From positions 1 to 9,911 of the forward strand of contig JAKLIE010000027.1 in the NCBI GenBank assembly GCA_022709775.1: a stretch of 9,911 nt of DNA, read 5' to 3'. This document shows, one piece after another, positions 1 to 7,616 of the stretch (within the stretch, counting starts at the first letter, position 1; every line of letters starts with the position of its first letter). This DNA is from Pseudomonadota bacterium (GTDB taxonomy: Bacteria; Pseudomonadota; Gammaproteobacteria; Burkholderiales; Casimicrobiaceae). The notes under the pieces were generated by a model. It was given only the letters and a program-made list of their open reading frames with translations. It was not told the DNA's origin and made no database searches. A program made the position numbers and the translations under genes.

Positions 1-1724
1 GCATCCCTGGGCGCCTTGAGCTCGAGCACCTCCGCCTGGAGCAGGATCGCATCGAGCAGCGCGTCGATGCCCTGGCCGGTCTTCGCCGACACCGGGATGA
101 ACTGGACGTCGCCGCCGAACTCCTCCGGCACGACGCTCTCCGCGACGAGCTCCTGCTTGACGCGCTCGGGGTTCGCGTCGCCCTTGTCGATCTTGTTGAT
201 CGCGACGACGAGCGGCACGCTGCCGGCCCTCGCGTGCGCTATCGCCTCCTTCGTCTGCGGCATGACGCCGTCGTCCGCTGCGACGACGAGCACGACGATG
301 TCGGTCACCTTCGCGCCCCGCGCCCGCATCGCGGTGAACGCCTCGTGGCCCGGCGTGTCGAGGAACGTGATCACGCCCTTCGGCGTCTGGACGTGGTACG
401 CGCCGATGTGCTGGGTGATCCCGCCCGCCTCGCCGCTCGCGACGCGGGCGCGCCGGATCATGTCGAGCAGCGACGTCTTTCCGTGGTCGACGTGACCCAT
501 CACGGTGACGACCGGCGGCCGGGGAAGCGACTCCGCGGCCTCGCCTTCGTGCACCTCGGCGAGCAGCGCGTCGGGATCGTCGAGCTTCGCGGCGGACGCC
601 TTGTGCCCCATTTCGGCGGCCACGATGATCGCGGTCTCCTGGTCGAGCACCTGGTTGATCGTCACCATCGTGCCCATCTTCATCAGCACCTTGATGAGCT
701 CGGCCGCCTTGACCGACATCTTGTGCGCGAGCTCGGCGACGGTGATCGTCTCCGGGACCAGGATCTCGCGGACGACCGGACCGGCCGCCGTCGCTCCCTC
801 GCCGCCCTCCTCGTCGCGATGGCGCGCGCCGACCTTCGGCTGTCGCCAGCCGGTCGCGGCGGTCGCGGAGCCCGTGTCGCCTCGCAGCTTGAGCGCACGC
901 TTGCGTGCGGCCTCCTCCGAGAACACCGGTCCGCCGGGCTTCTTCGCGGGCTTGTCGCGGCGCTCGCCGGGCTTCGCCGCGGGGCGATGCAGCGTGCCTT
1001 CCGTCTTCGCGGCCGGCGCGGCCTTCGCCTTCGCCTCGGCTTCGGCCGCCCTGGCGGCGGCTTCGGCGGCAGCCTTCGCGGTCTCCTCCGCCTTCACCCT
1101 GCGGCGCTCAGCCTCTTCCTGCTTGCGGCGGATGTCTTCCTCCTGCCGCGCGAAGAGCTCCTGCTGCTTCCTGGATTCGGCTTCGCGCGAGGCGATCTCG
1201 GCCGCCGACAGGTGCGAACGCGGGGCAGGCGCCGCGGCAGGCGCGGGCGCCGTCACGGCTGGGGCGGGCTCCGGAGCCGGCGCCTCGACGACGGGAACCT
1301 CGACGACGGGCGGCTCGACCGGCGCCGCGACTGCCGGGGCCTCCGCCACCGGCGCCTCGACCACCGGCGCGACGTCGACGGGAGGGGCTCCCGCCTCTTC
1401 GTGCGGGGGCGCGGCCTCGCCCTCCTCGCGGCGGACGAGCACGCGCTTCTTGCGCACCTCGACCTGGATCGTGCGCGCCTTGCCCGACGCGTCGGGCGCG
1501 CGGATCTCGGAGGTCTGCTTGCGCGTGAGCGTGATGCGCTTCTTGGGTTCGCCGGCCGCGCCGTGCTGCTTGCGCAGGTAGTCGAGCAGGCGCGTCTTGT
1601 CCTGCTCGGTGAGCTTGTCGCCGGCCTTCTTCGTGCCGACTCCGGCCGCCGCGAGCTGCTCCAGCAGCGCGCCGGCCTGCATCTTGAGCTCGGTGGCGAA
1701 TTGTTCGATCGTGGTCTGGGCCAT
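1..1724 (-). CDS. infB: Translation initiation factor IF-2 (partial, C-terminal part beyond the left edge)
   Basis: IF-2 is the cytoplasmic GTPase that delivers fMet-tRNA to the 30S subunit and promotes subunit joining. About 574 residues are visible. In order: an IF2 N-terminal helical domain (about 1-53); an IF2-associated region with [14 protein letters not shown] and [12 protein letters not shown] (about 61-100); a Pro/Ala/Val/Glu linker (about 104-168); a charged Ala/Glu/Lys/Arg helical stretch (about 171-235); a second IF2_N domain (about 315-375); then the G domain. G-motifs present are GHVDHGKT (410-417), DTPGHE, NKID and SAKTG. The start at 1724 has GGAGG (1732-1736) 7 nt upstream and gives the typical [10 protein letters not shown] opening. 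It is the third gene of the operon, 30 nt after nusA. The beta-barrel and fMet-tRNA-binding C-terminal domains are outside the window. No frameshift is seen. Confidence 0.97.
   Translation of the reverse strand, partial: MAQTTIEQFATELKMQAGALLEQLAAAGVGTKKAGDKLTEQDKTRLLDYLRKQHGAAGEPKKRITLTRKQTSEIRAPDASGKARTIQVEVRKKRVLVRREEGEAAPPHEEAGAPPVDVAPVVEAPVAEAPAVAAPVEPPVVEVPVVEAPAPEPAPAVTAPAPAAAPAPRSHLSAAEIASREAESRKQQELFARQEEDIRRKQEEAERRRVKAEETAKAAAEAAARAAEAEAKAKAAPAAKTEGTLHRPAAKPGERRDKPAKKPGGPVFSEEAARKRALKLRGDTGSATAATGWRQPKVGARHRDEEGGEGATAAGPVVREILVPETITVAELAHKMSVKAAELIKVLMKMGTMVTINQVLDQETAIIVAAEMGHKASAAKLDDPDALLAEVHEGEAAESLPRPPVVTVMGHVDHGKTSLLDMIRRARVASGEAGGITQHIGAYHVQTPKGVITFLDTPGHEAFTAMRARGAKVTDIVVLVVAADDGVMPQTKEAIAHARAGSVPLVVAINKIDKGDANPERVKQELVAESVVPEEFGGDVQFIPVSAKTGQGIDALLDAILLQAEVLELKAPRD
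1221..1415 (-). repeat. Low-complexity Pro/Ala/Val/Glu linker inside infB
   Basis: This stretch encodes IF-2 residues of about 104-168, built from imperfect short units such as [10 protein letters not shown] and VEVP followed by a PA-rich run. At DNA level the same units recur as near-direct repeats (for example ctcgacgacggg twice between 1286 and 1310). The IF-2 linker between its N-terminal domain and G domain varies greatly in length among species, so this is ordinary for the family. It is a place where length variation or assembly slippage could occur. Confidence 0.6.
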
Positions 1725-1754
1725 GAGCGGGCCTCCGTGGTTGTCGCGGCCGCC

Positions 1755-3269
1755 CTAGTGCGCGGTCGCGGCGGTCGCCGCGTCGGCAGGGGTGTCGAAC
1801 CAGTGCGCGCGCGCCTTCATGATCAGCGCCTGCGCGCGCGCCTCGTCGATCCCGGTCAGCTCGACCAGCTCGTCGCCCGCGAGGTCGGCGAGACCGTCGC
1901 GGGTCGTGATTCCCGACGCGGCGAGCTTCGACGCGACTTCGGTGTCCATGCCTTCGAGCGAAAGGAGCGCCTCCTCGACGTTCTCGACGCTCTCCTCGCG
2001 CACGATCTCCTCGGTCAGCAGCGCGTTGCGCGCGCGGCTGCGCAGCTCGTTGACGGTGTCCTCGTCGAACGCCTCGATCTCGAGCATCTCGGTGAGCGGC
2101 ACGTACGCCACTTCCTCGAGCGAGGTGAAGCCTTCGGCGACCAGGATGTCCGCGACCTCCTCGTCGACGTCGAGCTTCTCCATGAACTGCGTGCGGACGC
2201 GGACCGTCTCCTCCTCGCGCTTGCTGTGCGATTCCTCGACGCTCATCAGGTTCAGGTGCCACCCGGTGAGCTCGGAGGCGAGCCGCACGTTCTGGCCGCT
2301 GCGACCGATCGCGATCGCGAGGTTCTCCTCGTCGACCACGACGTCCATCGAGTGCTTCTCCTCGTCGACGACGATGCTTTGCACCTCGGCGGGCGCGAGC
2401 GCGTTCACGACGAGCTTGGCCGGGTCGTCGGACCACAGCACGATGTCGACGCGCTCGCCGGCGAGCTCGTTGGTGACCGCCGTCACGCGCGAGCCGCGCA
2501 TGCCGATGCAGGTCCCCTGCGGGTCGAGGCGCGGGTCGTTCGACTTGACCGCGATCTTCGCGCGGATGCCGGGGTCGCGGGCCGCCGCCTTGATCTCGAT
2601 GAGCCCCTCCTCGATCTCGGGCACCTCCAGTTCGAACAGGCGCGCGAGGAACTCGGGCGCGACGCGCGACAGGACGAGCTGCGGGCCCTTCGCCGTGCGG
2701 TCGATCTTCATCACGTACGCGCGGACCCGGTCGCCCACGCGCAGCATCTCCTTCTGGATCAGCTGGTCGCGCGGGATCATGCCCTCGATGCGGCCCGACT
2801 CGACGATGGCGTTGCCGCGCTCGATGCGCTTGACCGTGCCGGTGAGCAGGTTGTCCTCGCGGGCGAGGAAGTCGTTCAGGATCTGCTCGCGCTCCGCGTC
2901 GCGGATCTTCTGCAGGATCACCTGCTTCGCGGCCTGCGCGCCGATGCGGCCGAAGGTCGCCGCTTCCAGCGGCTCCTCGACGATGTCCCCCAGCTGGAGG
3001 TTCTCGCCGCGCTCGGGCGCGTCGGTGATCGCGATCTGGCGCGACGGCTCCTCGTGCTCCTCGTCGGGCACGACGGTCCAGCGCCGGAACGCGTCGTATT
3101 CGCCGGTCTCGCGGTCGATCGCGACCCTCACGTCCACGTCGTCGGCGAAGCGCTTCTTCGTCGCCGAGGCGAGCGCCATCTCGAGCGCGGCGAACACGGT
3201 CTCCTTCGGAACGTTCTTCTCCCGAGAGAGCGCGTCCACCAGCAGCAGCACTTCCTTCCCGCTGTTCAT
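1755..3269 (-). CDS. nusA: Transcription termination/antitermination factor NusA
   Basis: NusA binds RNA polymerase, promotes pausing and intrinsic termination, and takes part in antitermination complexes on rRNA. The 504-residue protein is full length (the E. coli protein is about 495). It opens like family members, with [14 protein letters not shown] near 36-49 and the FRRW motif at 61-64. It then has an S1 domain (about 140-203), KH1 with the IGMRGSR loop (255-261), KH2 with IGRSGQN (321-327), and two acidic C-terminal repeats (about 366-415 and 437-490). The paired acidic repeats are typical of beta/gammaproteobacteria. The start at 3269 has GGAG (3279-3282) 9 nt upstream and overlaps the rimP stop as ATGA, suggesting translational coupling. 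An alternative ATG five codons upstream would use the Shine-Dalgarno bases as coding sequence, so I rejected it. Confidence 0.98.
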   Translation of the reverse strand: MNSGKEVLLLVDALSREKNVPKETVFAALEMALASATKKRFADDVDVRVAIDRETGEYDAFRRWTVVPDEEHEEPSRQIAITDAPERGENLQLGDIVEEPLEAATFGRIGAQAAKQVILQKIRDAEREQILNDFLAREDNLLTGTVKRIERGNAIVESGRIEGMIPRDQLIQKEMLRVGDRVRAYVMKIDRTAKGPQLVLSRVAPEFLARLFELEVPEIEEGLIEIKAAARDPGIRAKIAVKSNDPRLDPQGTCIGMRGSRVTAVTNELAGERVDIVLWSDDPAKLVVNALAPAEVQSIVVDEEKHSMDVVVDEENLAIAIGRSGQNVRLASELTGWHLNLMSVEESHSKREEETVRVRTQFMEKLDVDEEVADILVAEGFTSLEEVAYVPLTEMLEIEAFDEDTVNELRSRARNALLTEEIVREESVENVEEALLSLEGMDTEVASKLAASGITTRDGLADLAGDELVELTGIDEARAQALIMKARAHWFDTPADAATAATAH

Positions 3270-3718
3270 CGGTCTTTTCTCCATTCGATCTTCGGCACGA
3301 GGCGCGCGCGCTCGATGTTGTCCAGCGGGACGCGCACCGTCCCGCCCGGCGTCTCGACCAGCGCATCCGCGCCGTCGATCCCGCCAATCATCCCGCGCAC
3401 CTTCCGCGTGTCGTTCAGCTTCTCGCGCAGCACGAGCGTCGCTTCCTGTCCCCGGAAGCGCTCGTAGTCGGCTGCCGACTTCAGCGGCCGGTCGAGTCCG
3501 GGCGAGCTCACCTCGAGCCGCTCGTAGTCGACGTTCTCGACCGCGAACAGCCGCGTCAGGTGCTGCGAGACCCGCGCGCAATCCTCGACGTCGACCCCGC
3601 CCGGCTTGTCGATGAACACGCGCACCATCCGGCCCTTGGGAGAGGACTCCCAATCGACCAGCTCGTACCCCAGCGGGGGCACGGTTTGCGCGAGCAGCTC
3701 GCCCAGGGTCGTCGTCAT
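3266..3718 (-). CDS. rimP: Ribosome maturation factor RimP
   Basis: RimP is needed for late maturation of the 30S subunit and acts in the cytoplasm. The 150-residue product has the usual family length. The N-terminal alpha/beta domain (about 1-80) ends in the signature [12 protein letters not shown] (68-79), and the C-terminal SH3-like barrel (about 83-150) ends with [17 protein letters not shown]. The ATG at 3718 was chosen because the protein then starts MTTTLGELL, in line with the family. The same frame stays open up to an ATG at 3799, but those 27 codons run through a perfect terminator hairpin and look non-coding. The region before the start carries only a weak Shine-Dalgarno (GGCGAA), close to the U-tract of that hairpin. 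RimP is the first gene of the operon with nusA and infB. Confidence 0.96.
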   Translation of the reverse strand: MTTTLGELLAQTVPPLGYELVDWESSPKGRMVRVFIDKPGGVDVEDCARVSQHLTRLFAVENVDYERLEVSSPGLDRPLKSAADYERFRGQEATLVLREKLNDTRKVRGMIGGIDGADALVETPGGTVRVPLDNIERARLVPKIEWRKDR

Positions 3719-3728
3719 CGTGTTCGCC

Positions 3729-3757
3729 AAAAAAAAATGGGCTGCCCCAGCCCATTT
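3729..3757 (-). terminator. Intrinsic terminator in the rimP operon leader (probable attenuator)
   Basis: Read on the minus strand, AAATGGGCTG pairs perfectly with CAGCCCATTT across a GGG loop (10 bp stem), and a run of nine T (3737-3729) includes the last three stem bases. This is a textbook rho-independent terminator for minus-strand transcription. In the plus direction the tail is TTTCTCG, so it is poor that way. It ends 10 nt before the rimP start codon. The gene on the other side is divergent, so the terminator does not serve an upstream co-oriented gene. It must act on transcripts entering rimP-nusA-infB. Confidence 0.85.
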
Positions 3758-3787
3758 CTCGTTGCTTTTCGCCTGCTTATCCGAAAA

Positions 3788-3793
3788 AGTATA
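3788..3793 (-). promoter_or_regulatory. rimP: Candidate -10 element of the rimP-nusA-infB promoter
   Basis: On the minus strand this reads TATACT, five of six matches to the sigma-70 consensus TATAAT. It sits in an AT-rich island within very GC-rich DNA. Transcription would start near 3781 and give a leader of about 62 nt containing the intrinsic terminator. No good -35 hexamer is seen at 16-18 nt upstream, so the assignment rests on the -10 and on the position. Confidence 0.5.
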
Positions 3794-3888
3794 CCCCAAA
3801 AACGCCCCGGATGGGAGGGGTTCCCTGCGGGCCTGCTCCCGCCGCCGCCCCTGCGGGGCCGCAGTCGCCGCCCGGCGCGGGCCGGGGT

Positions 3889-3897
3889 TGCTAAACT
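3889..3897 (+). promoter_or_regulatory. Candidate extended -10 promoter for the yjgR-type gene
   Basis: TGC followed directly by TAAACT matches an extended -10 element (TGn plus TAtAaT-like). It is the only AT-rich patch in the 100 nt before the plus-strand gene. The start would be about 20 nt ahead of the ATG at 3925. No clear -35 is visible, as is common for extended -10 promoters. Confidence 0.4.
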
Positions 3898-3924
3898 CCC
3901 CCGGAAACCACCCCCGAGGATTCC

Positions 3925-5451
3925 ATGGCCGACCCGCTTATCGTCGCCCGGCACGGCGACCTGGAGCTCGCCCTCCTGCCTTCGATGTCGAACCGGCACG
4001 GGCTCATCACCGGCGCCACCGGCACCGGCAAGACGATCTCGCTGCAGGTGCTCGCCGAGCAGTTCTCGCGCATCGGCGTGCCCGTGTTCATGGCCGACGT
4101 CAAGGGCGACCTGACCGGCATCGCGTTCCCGGGATCGATGTCCCCGAAGCTCAAGGAGCGGCTCGACAAGCTGGGCCTGCCCGAGCCCGCCTGGGGCGAC
4201 TGCCCGGTCACGCTCTGGGACGTCTGGGGCGAGCAGGGCCACCCGGTGCGCGCGACGGTCTCGGACATGGGACCGCTGCTCTTCGCCCGCCTCCTCAACC
4301 TGAACGAGACGCAGGAGGGCGTGCTCGCCCTCACGTTCAAGATCGCCGACGACAACAAGCTCCTGCTGCTCGACCTCAAGGACCTGCGGGCGATGCTGCA
4401 GCACGTGGGGGACAACGCCGCGCAATACAAGACGCAGTACGGCAACGTCTCGCCGGCGTCGGTCGGCGCGATCCAGCGCGGGCTGCTGCAGATCGAGGAA
4501 CAGGGCGGCGACCGATTCTTCGGCGAGCCGATGCTGAACGTCGACGACCTGATCCAGACCGACGCGAAAGGCCGCGGGATCGTCAACATCCTCGCCGCCG
4601 ACAAGCTGATGACCGCGCCGCGGCTGTACTCGACGTTCCTGCTGTGGCTGCTCGCCGACCTCTACGAGAACCTGCCGGAGGTCGGCGACCGAGACAAGCC
4701 GAAGCTCGTGTTCTTCTTCGACGAGGCGCACCTGCTGTTCTCCGAGGCGCCGCCGGCGCTCCTCGAGCGCATCGAGCAGGTCGTGCGTCTCATCCGGTCG
4801 AAGGGGGTCGGCGTGTTCTTCGTCACGCAGAATCCGCTCGACGTTCCCGACAAGGTTCTGGGCCAGCTCGGCAACCGGATCCAGCACGCGCTCCGCGCGT
4901 TCACGCCGCGCGACCAGAAGGCGGTGAAGTCGGTCGCCGACACGATGCGCCCCAACCCGAAGCTCGACATCGGGAAGGCGATCCTCGAGCTCGCCACCGG
5001 CGAGGCGCTCGTGTCGTTCCTGGACGCCAAGGGCTCGCCGGGAATCACCGAGCGCGCGTGGATGTTCGCGCCGGGCTCGCGCATCGGGCCGATCTCGCCC
5101 GAGGAGCGACGCGGGCTGGTCGCGAATTCCGTCGTGGCGGGCCAGTACGAGAAGACCGTCGACCGCGATTCGGCGTTCGAGAGGCTGAAGGCGCGCGCCG
5201 GAGGCGGAACGGCGGTACCGCAGGGTGCGGACCAGGCGCCCGGTGCCGGACAGGAAGCCCCCACGTCGGGAGGCGGCCTGATGGGCGGGCTGTCCGACAT
5301 CCTGTTCGGCTCGACGGGACCGCGCGGCGGCAAGCGCGAAGGCATGGTCGACGCGCTCGCCAAGAGCGCCGCACGCTCGGTCGGCTCGTCGATCGCGCGC
5401 GAGATCACGCGCGGCGTGCTGGGCTCGCTGCTCGGGGGCCGAAAGCGATGA
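3925..5451 (+). CDS. yjgR: HerA-like ATPase of the YjgR/DUF853 family
   Basis: This is a P-loop ATPase of the HerA/FtsK superfamily, related to E. coli YjgR, whose cellular role is not established. The 508-residue protein is full length. It has Walker A GATGTGKT (30-37), the family motif [11 protein letters not shown] (55-65), Walker [13 protein letters not shown] (261-272, acidic pair D266-E267), a sensor-like VTQNP (300-304) and [20 protein letters not shown] (316-335). The C-terminus ends in SLLGGRKR, as I recall for YjgR. A Gly/Pro/Ala-rich stretch (about 425-455) separates the ATPase core from this conserved tail. The start has GAGGA (3916-3920) 4 nt upstream. It is divergent from rimP, and its stop overlaps the next gene as ATGA. 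All catalytic motifs are intact, so it is probably an active ATPase. Its DNA-related role is inferred from the superfamily only. Confidence 0.93.
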   Translation: MADPLIVARHGDLELALLPSMSNRHGLITGATGTGKTISLQVLAEQFSRIGVPVFMADVKGDLTGIAFPGSMSPKLKERLDKLGLPEPAWGDCPVTLWDVWGEQGHPVRATVSDMGPLLFARLLNLNETQEGVLALTFKIADDNKLLLLDLKDLRAMLQHVGDNAAQYKTQYGNVSPASVGAIQRGLLQIEEQGGDRFFGEPMLNVDDLIQTDAKGRGIVNILAADKLMTAPRLYSTFLLWLLADLYENLPEVGDRDKPKLVFFFDEAHLLFSEAPPALLERIEQVVRLIRSKGVGVFFVTQNPLDVPDKVLGQLGNRIQHALRAFTPRDQKAVKSVADTMRPNPKLDIGKAILELATGEALVSFLDAKGSPGITERAWMFAPGSRIGPISPEERRGLVANSVVAGQYEKTVDRDSAFERLKARAGGGTAVPQGADQAPGAGQEAPTSGGGLMGGLSDILFGSTGPRGGKREGMVDALAKSAARSVGSSIAREITRGVLGSLLGGRKR

Positions 5452-5882
5452 GGCGCGCGGTGCGCGCGGCGACGCTCGCGGCGACCTGCGCAGTCGTCGC
5501 CGCGTGCGGCACCGCCCCGCGCGAACCGATTCCGATCACGCCGTCCCGCGAGGTCGCGACCGCGCCGGTGGCCCGCGTCGCGGTCCCGCCGGCGCCGGCG
5601 GCACCTGCTCAGAAGGTCGATCCGTCCTCGTTCCCGGCCGGCGCGATCTACGTGTGCTCGAGCGGATCGGGCGCGGAGCGGAAGACCACCGCGATCGCGT
5701 TCGACGAGAAGGCGGGCACGATGTGCCGGCGACATCCCGAAATGGGCCCCTGTCAGTACGAACGCGACCTGTGCCGCAAGAGCGGAGGGCGCGTCTACGC
5801 CCCCGACGGCACCGAGATCACGCTCGCGACCGAGGCCGAGTACGACAGGAAGGTCATGCGCGTGCGGTTCAAGGCCAACTAG
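5448..5882 (+). CDS. Small cysteine-containing lipoprotein, function unknown
   Basis: The 144-residue product starts with a short Arg-rich n-region (MRRAVR), a hydrophobic Ala/Val core and a lipobox VAAC (17-20), so it is probably lipidated at Cys20 and anchored in the cell envelope. A Pro/Ala-rich linker (about 22-60) leads to a small domain with four cysteines, in the contexts IYVC, GTMC, MGPC and RDLC, followed by [13 protein letters not shown] and a charged end. The cysteine number would allow two disulfides in the periplasm. The start overlaps the YjgR stop (ATGA), so translation is probably coupled. I do not recognise a named family with a known function. The next gene downstream is convergent, 63 nt away. 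Confidence 0.85.
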   Translation: MRRAVRAATLAATCAVVAACGTAPREPIPITPSREVATAPVARVAVPPAPAAPAQKVDPSSFPAGAIYVCSSGSGAERKTTAIAFDEKAGTMCRRHPEMGPCQYERDLCRKSGGRVYAPDGTEITLATEAEYDRKVMRVRFKAN

Positions 5883-5945
5883 GGCCTGTTGGCGCTATCG
5901 GGGCACTCGCGCCGGTCGCCGCGCCAGCCGTCTGCAGCGCCGGCG
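5883..5945. other. Convergent intergenic gap without a recognisable terminator
   Basis: This 63-nt stretch separates the stops of the lipoprotein and the dienelactone hydrolase-like gene. A weak inverted pair TGGCGC/GCGCCA is present, but there is no T-run on either strand. I see no intrinsic terminator. Termination may be rho-dependent, or transcripts may overlap. Confidence 0.5.
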
Positions 5946-6614
5946 TCAACCGACGTGCTGCCTCAGGAACTCGACTGTCCGCTCGCGCGCCAGCCTGGCG
6001 GAAGGGGCGTCGAACGATCCGCGCTGGTCGCAGTTGAAGCCGTGGTTGGCGGGATAGACGAGCACCTGCGATTCCGGATGCGCCGCGGCGAACTTGCGCA
6101 CGCCCTCGACCGGGATGTGCATGTCCATCTCGCCGAAGTGCGCGAGGACCGGGCAGCGCGGATGCTCGCCCGCGGCCTCCAGCATGCCGCCGCCGTAATA
6201 GGGCGCGGCGCACGCGAAGCCCGGCAGCCTCGCCGCGCTCATCCACGCGATGTAGCCGCCCCAGCAGTACCCGACGATGCCGACCTTGCCCGCGGACGCC
6301 GCCGACGCGCGGGCCGCCTCGACGTCGGCGAGCGCTTGATCGAGGGAAGCCTTCGCCTTGAGGTCGCGCCCGCGCTCGATGTCGCCTGGCGTGTACCCCA
6401 GGTCCACGCGCGGATGGATCCGGTCGAACAGCGCCGGGGCGACGGCAAGGTAGCCGTCCGCCGCGTAGCCATCGCACACGCTGCGGATGTGGCTGTTGAC
6501 GCCGAAGATCTCCTGCACGACGACGAGTCCGCCGCGCGGCGCGCCCTTCGGCTCGGCGCGCCACGCCGAGATCGTCGCGCCGTCGGCGGCGGTGAGTTCG
6601 ATCCAATGTCCCAT
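5946..6614 (-). CDS. Dienelactone hydrolase family protein
   Basis: This is an alpha/beta hydrolase of the dienelactone hydrolase (carboxymethylenebutenolidase) family, probably cytoplasmic. The 222-residue length is close to the usual size of about 230. Family features are QEIFGVN (34-40, with Glu35), the nucleophile elbow GYCWGG with Cys117 (115-120), FGEMDMHIP with Asp164, and NHGFNC with His191. The Cys-Asp-His set and the supporting Glu are all present, so the enzyme should be active. The start at 6614 has GGAG 10 nt upstream. No aromatic-degradation genes are nearby, so the substrate cannot be read from context; many family members are general ester or lactone hydrolases. Confidence 0.93.
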   Translation of the reverse strand: MGHWIELTAADGATISAWRAEPKGAPRGGLVVVQEIFGVNSHIRSVCDGYAADGYLAVAPALFDRIHPRVDLGYTPGDIERGRDLKAKASLDQALADVEAARASAASAGKVGIVGYCWGGYIAWMSAARLPGFACAAPYYGGGMLEAAGEHPRCPVLAHFGEMDMHIPVEGVRKFAAAHPESQVLVYPANHGFNCDQRGSFDAPSARLARERTVEFLRQHVG

Positions 6615-6795
6615 GTCGAGGTCGCTCCGTGATCGCGATTCCGCGCAACGGCCAACGATAGGCGAACCGTCGCGGCTTCGCAAATGGCCCCTCGCCCGGA
6701 CCGTTCGCGCACCCGGCGGCCATCTTGCGGTAAGGTTCGGCAAGGCCCGCGCGACGCGTCGCATCGCCCGGGCGTCCGATCGCCACGTCCACGCC
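6615..6795. other. Divergent intergenic region
   Basis: This 181-nt gap between the hydrolase-like gene and the methyltransferase holds the candidate minus-strand promoter at 6655-6683. For the plus-strand cassette I see no convincing promoter; TTGCGG at 6725-6730 has no -10 at the right spacing. No operator-like palindrome stands out. Confidence 0.5.
6655..6683 (-). promoter_or_regulatory. Candidate sigma-70 promoter for the dienelactone hydrolase-like gene
   Basis: On the minus strand TTGCGA (6683-6678) and TATCGT (6660-6655) are separated by exactly 17 nt. Each hexamer matches four of six consensus bases. The predicted start is near 6648, giving a leader of about 34 nt to the ATG at 6614. 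Position and spacing are good; the hexamer matches are moderate. Confidence 0.4.
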
Positions 6796-7599
6796 ATGCC
6801 CCCCGCCCCGCTCCCCGCGCCGACCCAGGGCCGCTGGGAGTCCGCCGTCGAGCCGCTCATCGCCGCGAACGACGGCCGGCTGTGGCGCGCGCACAGCGAC
6901 GCCGTCAACGCGGCGCTCGTCGGACGATGGCTGGACGAGGGCGCGCGCGAGCGCCTGCTCAAGACCGACCTGTTCGACGAAGCGATGGACGCCGGGCTCT
7001 ACCCGCTGCTCCGCCTCCACGCGCGCGACGTGTTCGCCATCGACGTCGCCCCGTCGGTGCTCGCCGCGGCGAAGCTCCGCCATCCCGGCCTCGAGATCGT
7101 CGCGGCCGACGTCCGGCGCCTGCCGTTCGCGGACGCGGCGTTCGACATCGTCGTCTCGAACTCGACGCTCGATCACTTCGAGACGCGCGCGGAGATCCGC
7201 GACGCGCTCGACGGCCTCCATCGCGTGCTGCGCCCCGGGGGACGTCTCATTCTCACGCTCGACAACCCGCGCCACCCCGCGGTCGCGCTGCGCAATGCGC
7301 TGCCGTACCCGTGGCTCCGCCGCCTGGGGCTGGTTCCGTACCCGGTCGGCGTGACGATGGGGCCGGGCGCCCTTCGGCGCGCGCTGCGCGCGACGGGCTT
7401 CGAGGTGCTCGACATGGTCGCGCTGCTGCACTGCCCGCGGGCGGCCGCGGTGCGACGCTCCCGCGCGCTCGAGCGGCGCGCGACGCCCGGCTCGCGCGCG
7501 CGATTCCTCCGGCGCCTGGCGCGATGGGAGTCGCTCGCAGCGCTGCCGACGCGGTTCCTCACCGGGCACTACGTCGGCGCGCTCGCCCGCAAGTCATGA
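6796..7599 (+). CDS. Class I SAM-dependent methyltransferase with atypical motif I
   Basis: The 267-residue protein has a Rossmann methyltransferase layout: FAIDVAPSVLAAAK with the acidic residue after strand 2 (Asp83), AADVRRLPFADAAFDIVVSNSTLDHF (103-128), RVLRPGGRLILTLDNP (143-158), then a C-terminal part with ALRNALP, LGLVPYPVG and HCPR. The usual glycine-rich motif I (GxGxG) is missing; at its expected position stands LLKTDLFDEAMDAG (54-67). The neighbouring genes suggest it modifies a polysaccharide or small molecule. The start at 6796 is the only nearby ATG in frame and has no strong Shine-Dalgarno. A more upstream GTG/TTG start is possible but the preceding residues look non-coding. 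It leads a plus-strand cassette. Confidence 0.85.
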   Translation: MPPAPLPAPTQGRWESAVEPLIAANDGRLWRAHSDAVNAALVGRWLDEGARERLLKTDLFDEAMDAGLYPLLRLHARDVFAIDVAPSVLAAAKLRHPGLEIVAADVRRLPFADAAFDIVVSNSTLDHFETRAEIRDALDGLHRVLRPGGRLILTLDNPRHPAVALRNALPYPWLRRLGLVPYPVGVTMGPGALRRALRATGFEVLDMVALLHCPRAAAVRRSRALERRATPGSRARFLRRLARWESLAALPTRFLTGHYVGALARKS

Positions 7600-7616
7600 C
7601 GGCGGGGTCGCGATGA
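7596..7616 (+). other. Six-codon mini-ORF bridging the methyltransferase and acetyltransferase genes
   Basis: ATG at 7596 overlaps the methyltransferase TGA as ATGA, encodes MTAGSR, and its own TGA (7614-7616) overlaps the next gene's ATG at 7613, again as ATGA. The double overlap could let terminating ribosomes pass stepwise into the next gene. A GCGGGG Shine-Dalgarno-like run lies inside it. It may also be chance; the peptide itself is unlikely to matter. Confidence 0.3.

Noticed and set aside
3270..3284. Alternative NusA start five codons upstream (MEKRP)
   Set aside because: That codon lies in the Shine-Dalgarno region of the 3269 start and has no good Shine-Dalgarno of its own. The 3269 start aligns with known NusA N-termini.
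1108..3387. Long minus-strand frame overlapping nusA in another phase
   Set aside because: Composition is Arg/Gly/Ala-rich without motifs. The nusA frame accounts for this DNA.
234..3467. A very long open plus-strand frame (over 1000 codons) opposite infB, nusA and rimP
   Set aside because: Its translation is Arg/Leu/Asp/His-rich and repetitive with no domain, as expected of the antisense frame of high-GC genes. The minus-strand genes carry unmistakable family motifs.
3719..3799. N-terminal extension of RimP starting at 3799
   Set aside because: The extra 27 codons would be the terminator hairpin, the T-run and the candidate promoter. The family starts near residue 28 of this frame.
3851..3864. 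GC hairpin CTGCGGGGCCGCAG before the YjgR gene
   Set aside because: The stem is only 5-6 bp with a tiny loop and no T-run, in DNA so GC-rich that such short palindromes are expected.
3715..5735. Long minus-strand frames opposite the YjgR gene
   Set aside because: They are antisense shadows. The plus frame has Walker A/B motifs, a Shine-Dalgarno and full family length.
5946..6614. Assigning the hydrolase to chlorocatechol degradation (clcD-like)
   Set aside because: The catalytic residues fit the family, but no catechol dioxygenase, cycloisomerase or regulator is nearby. The substrate cannot be specified.
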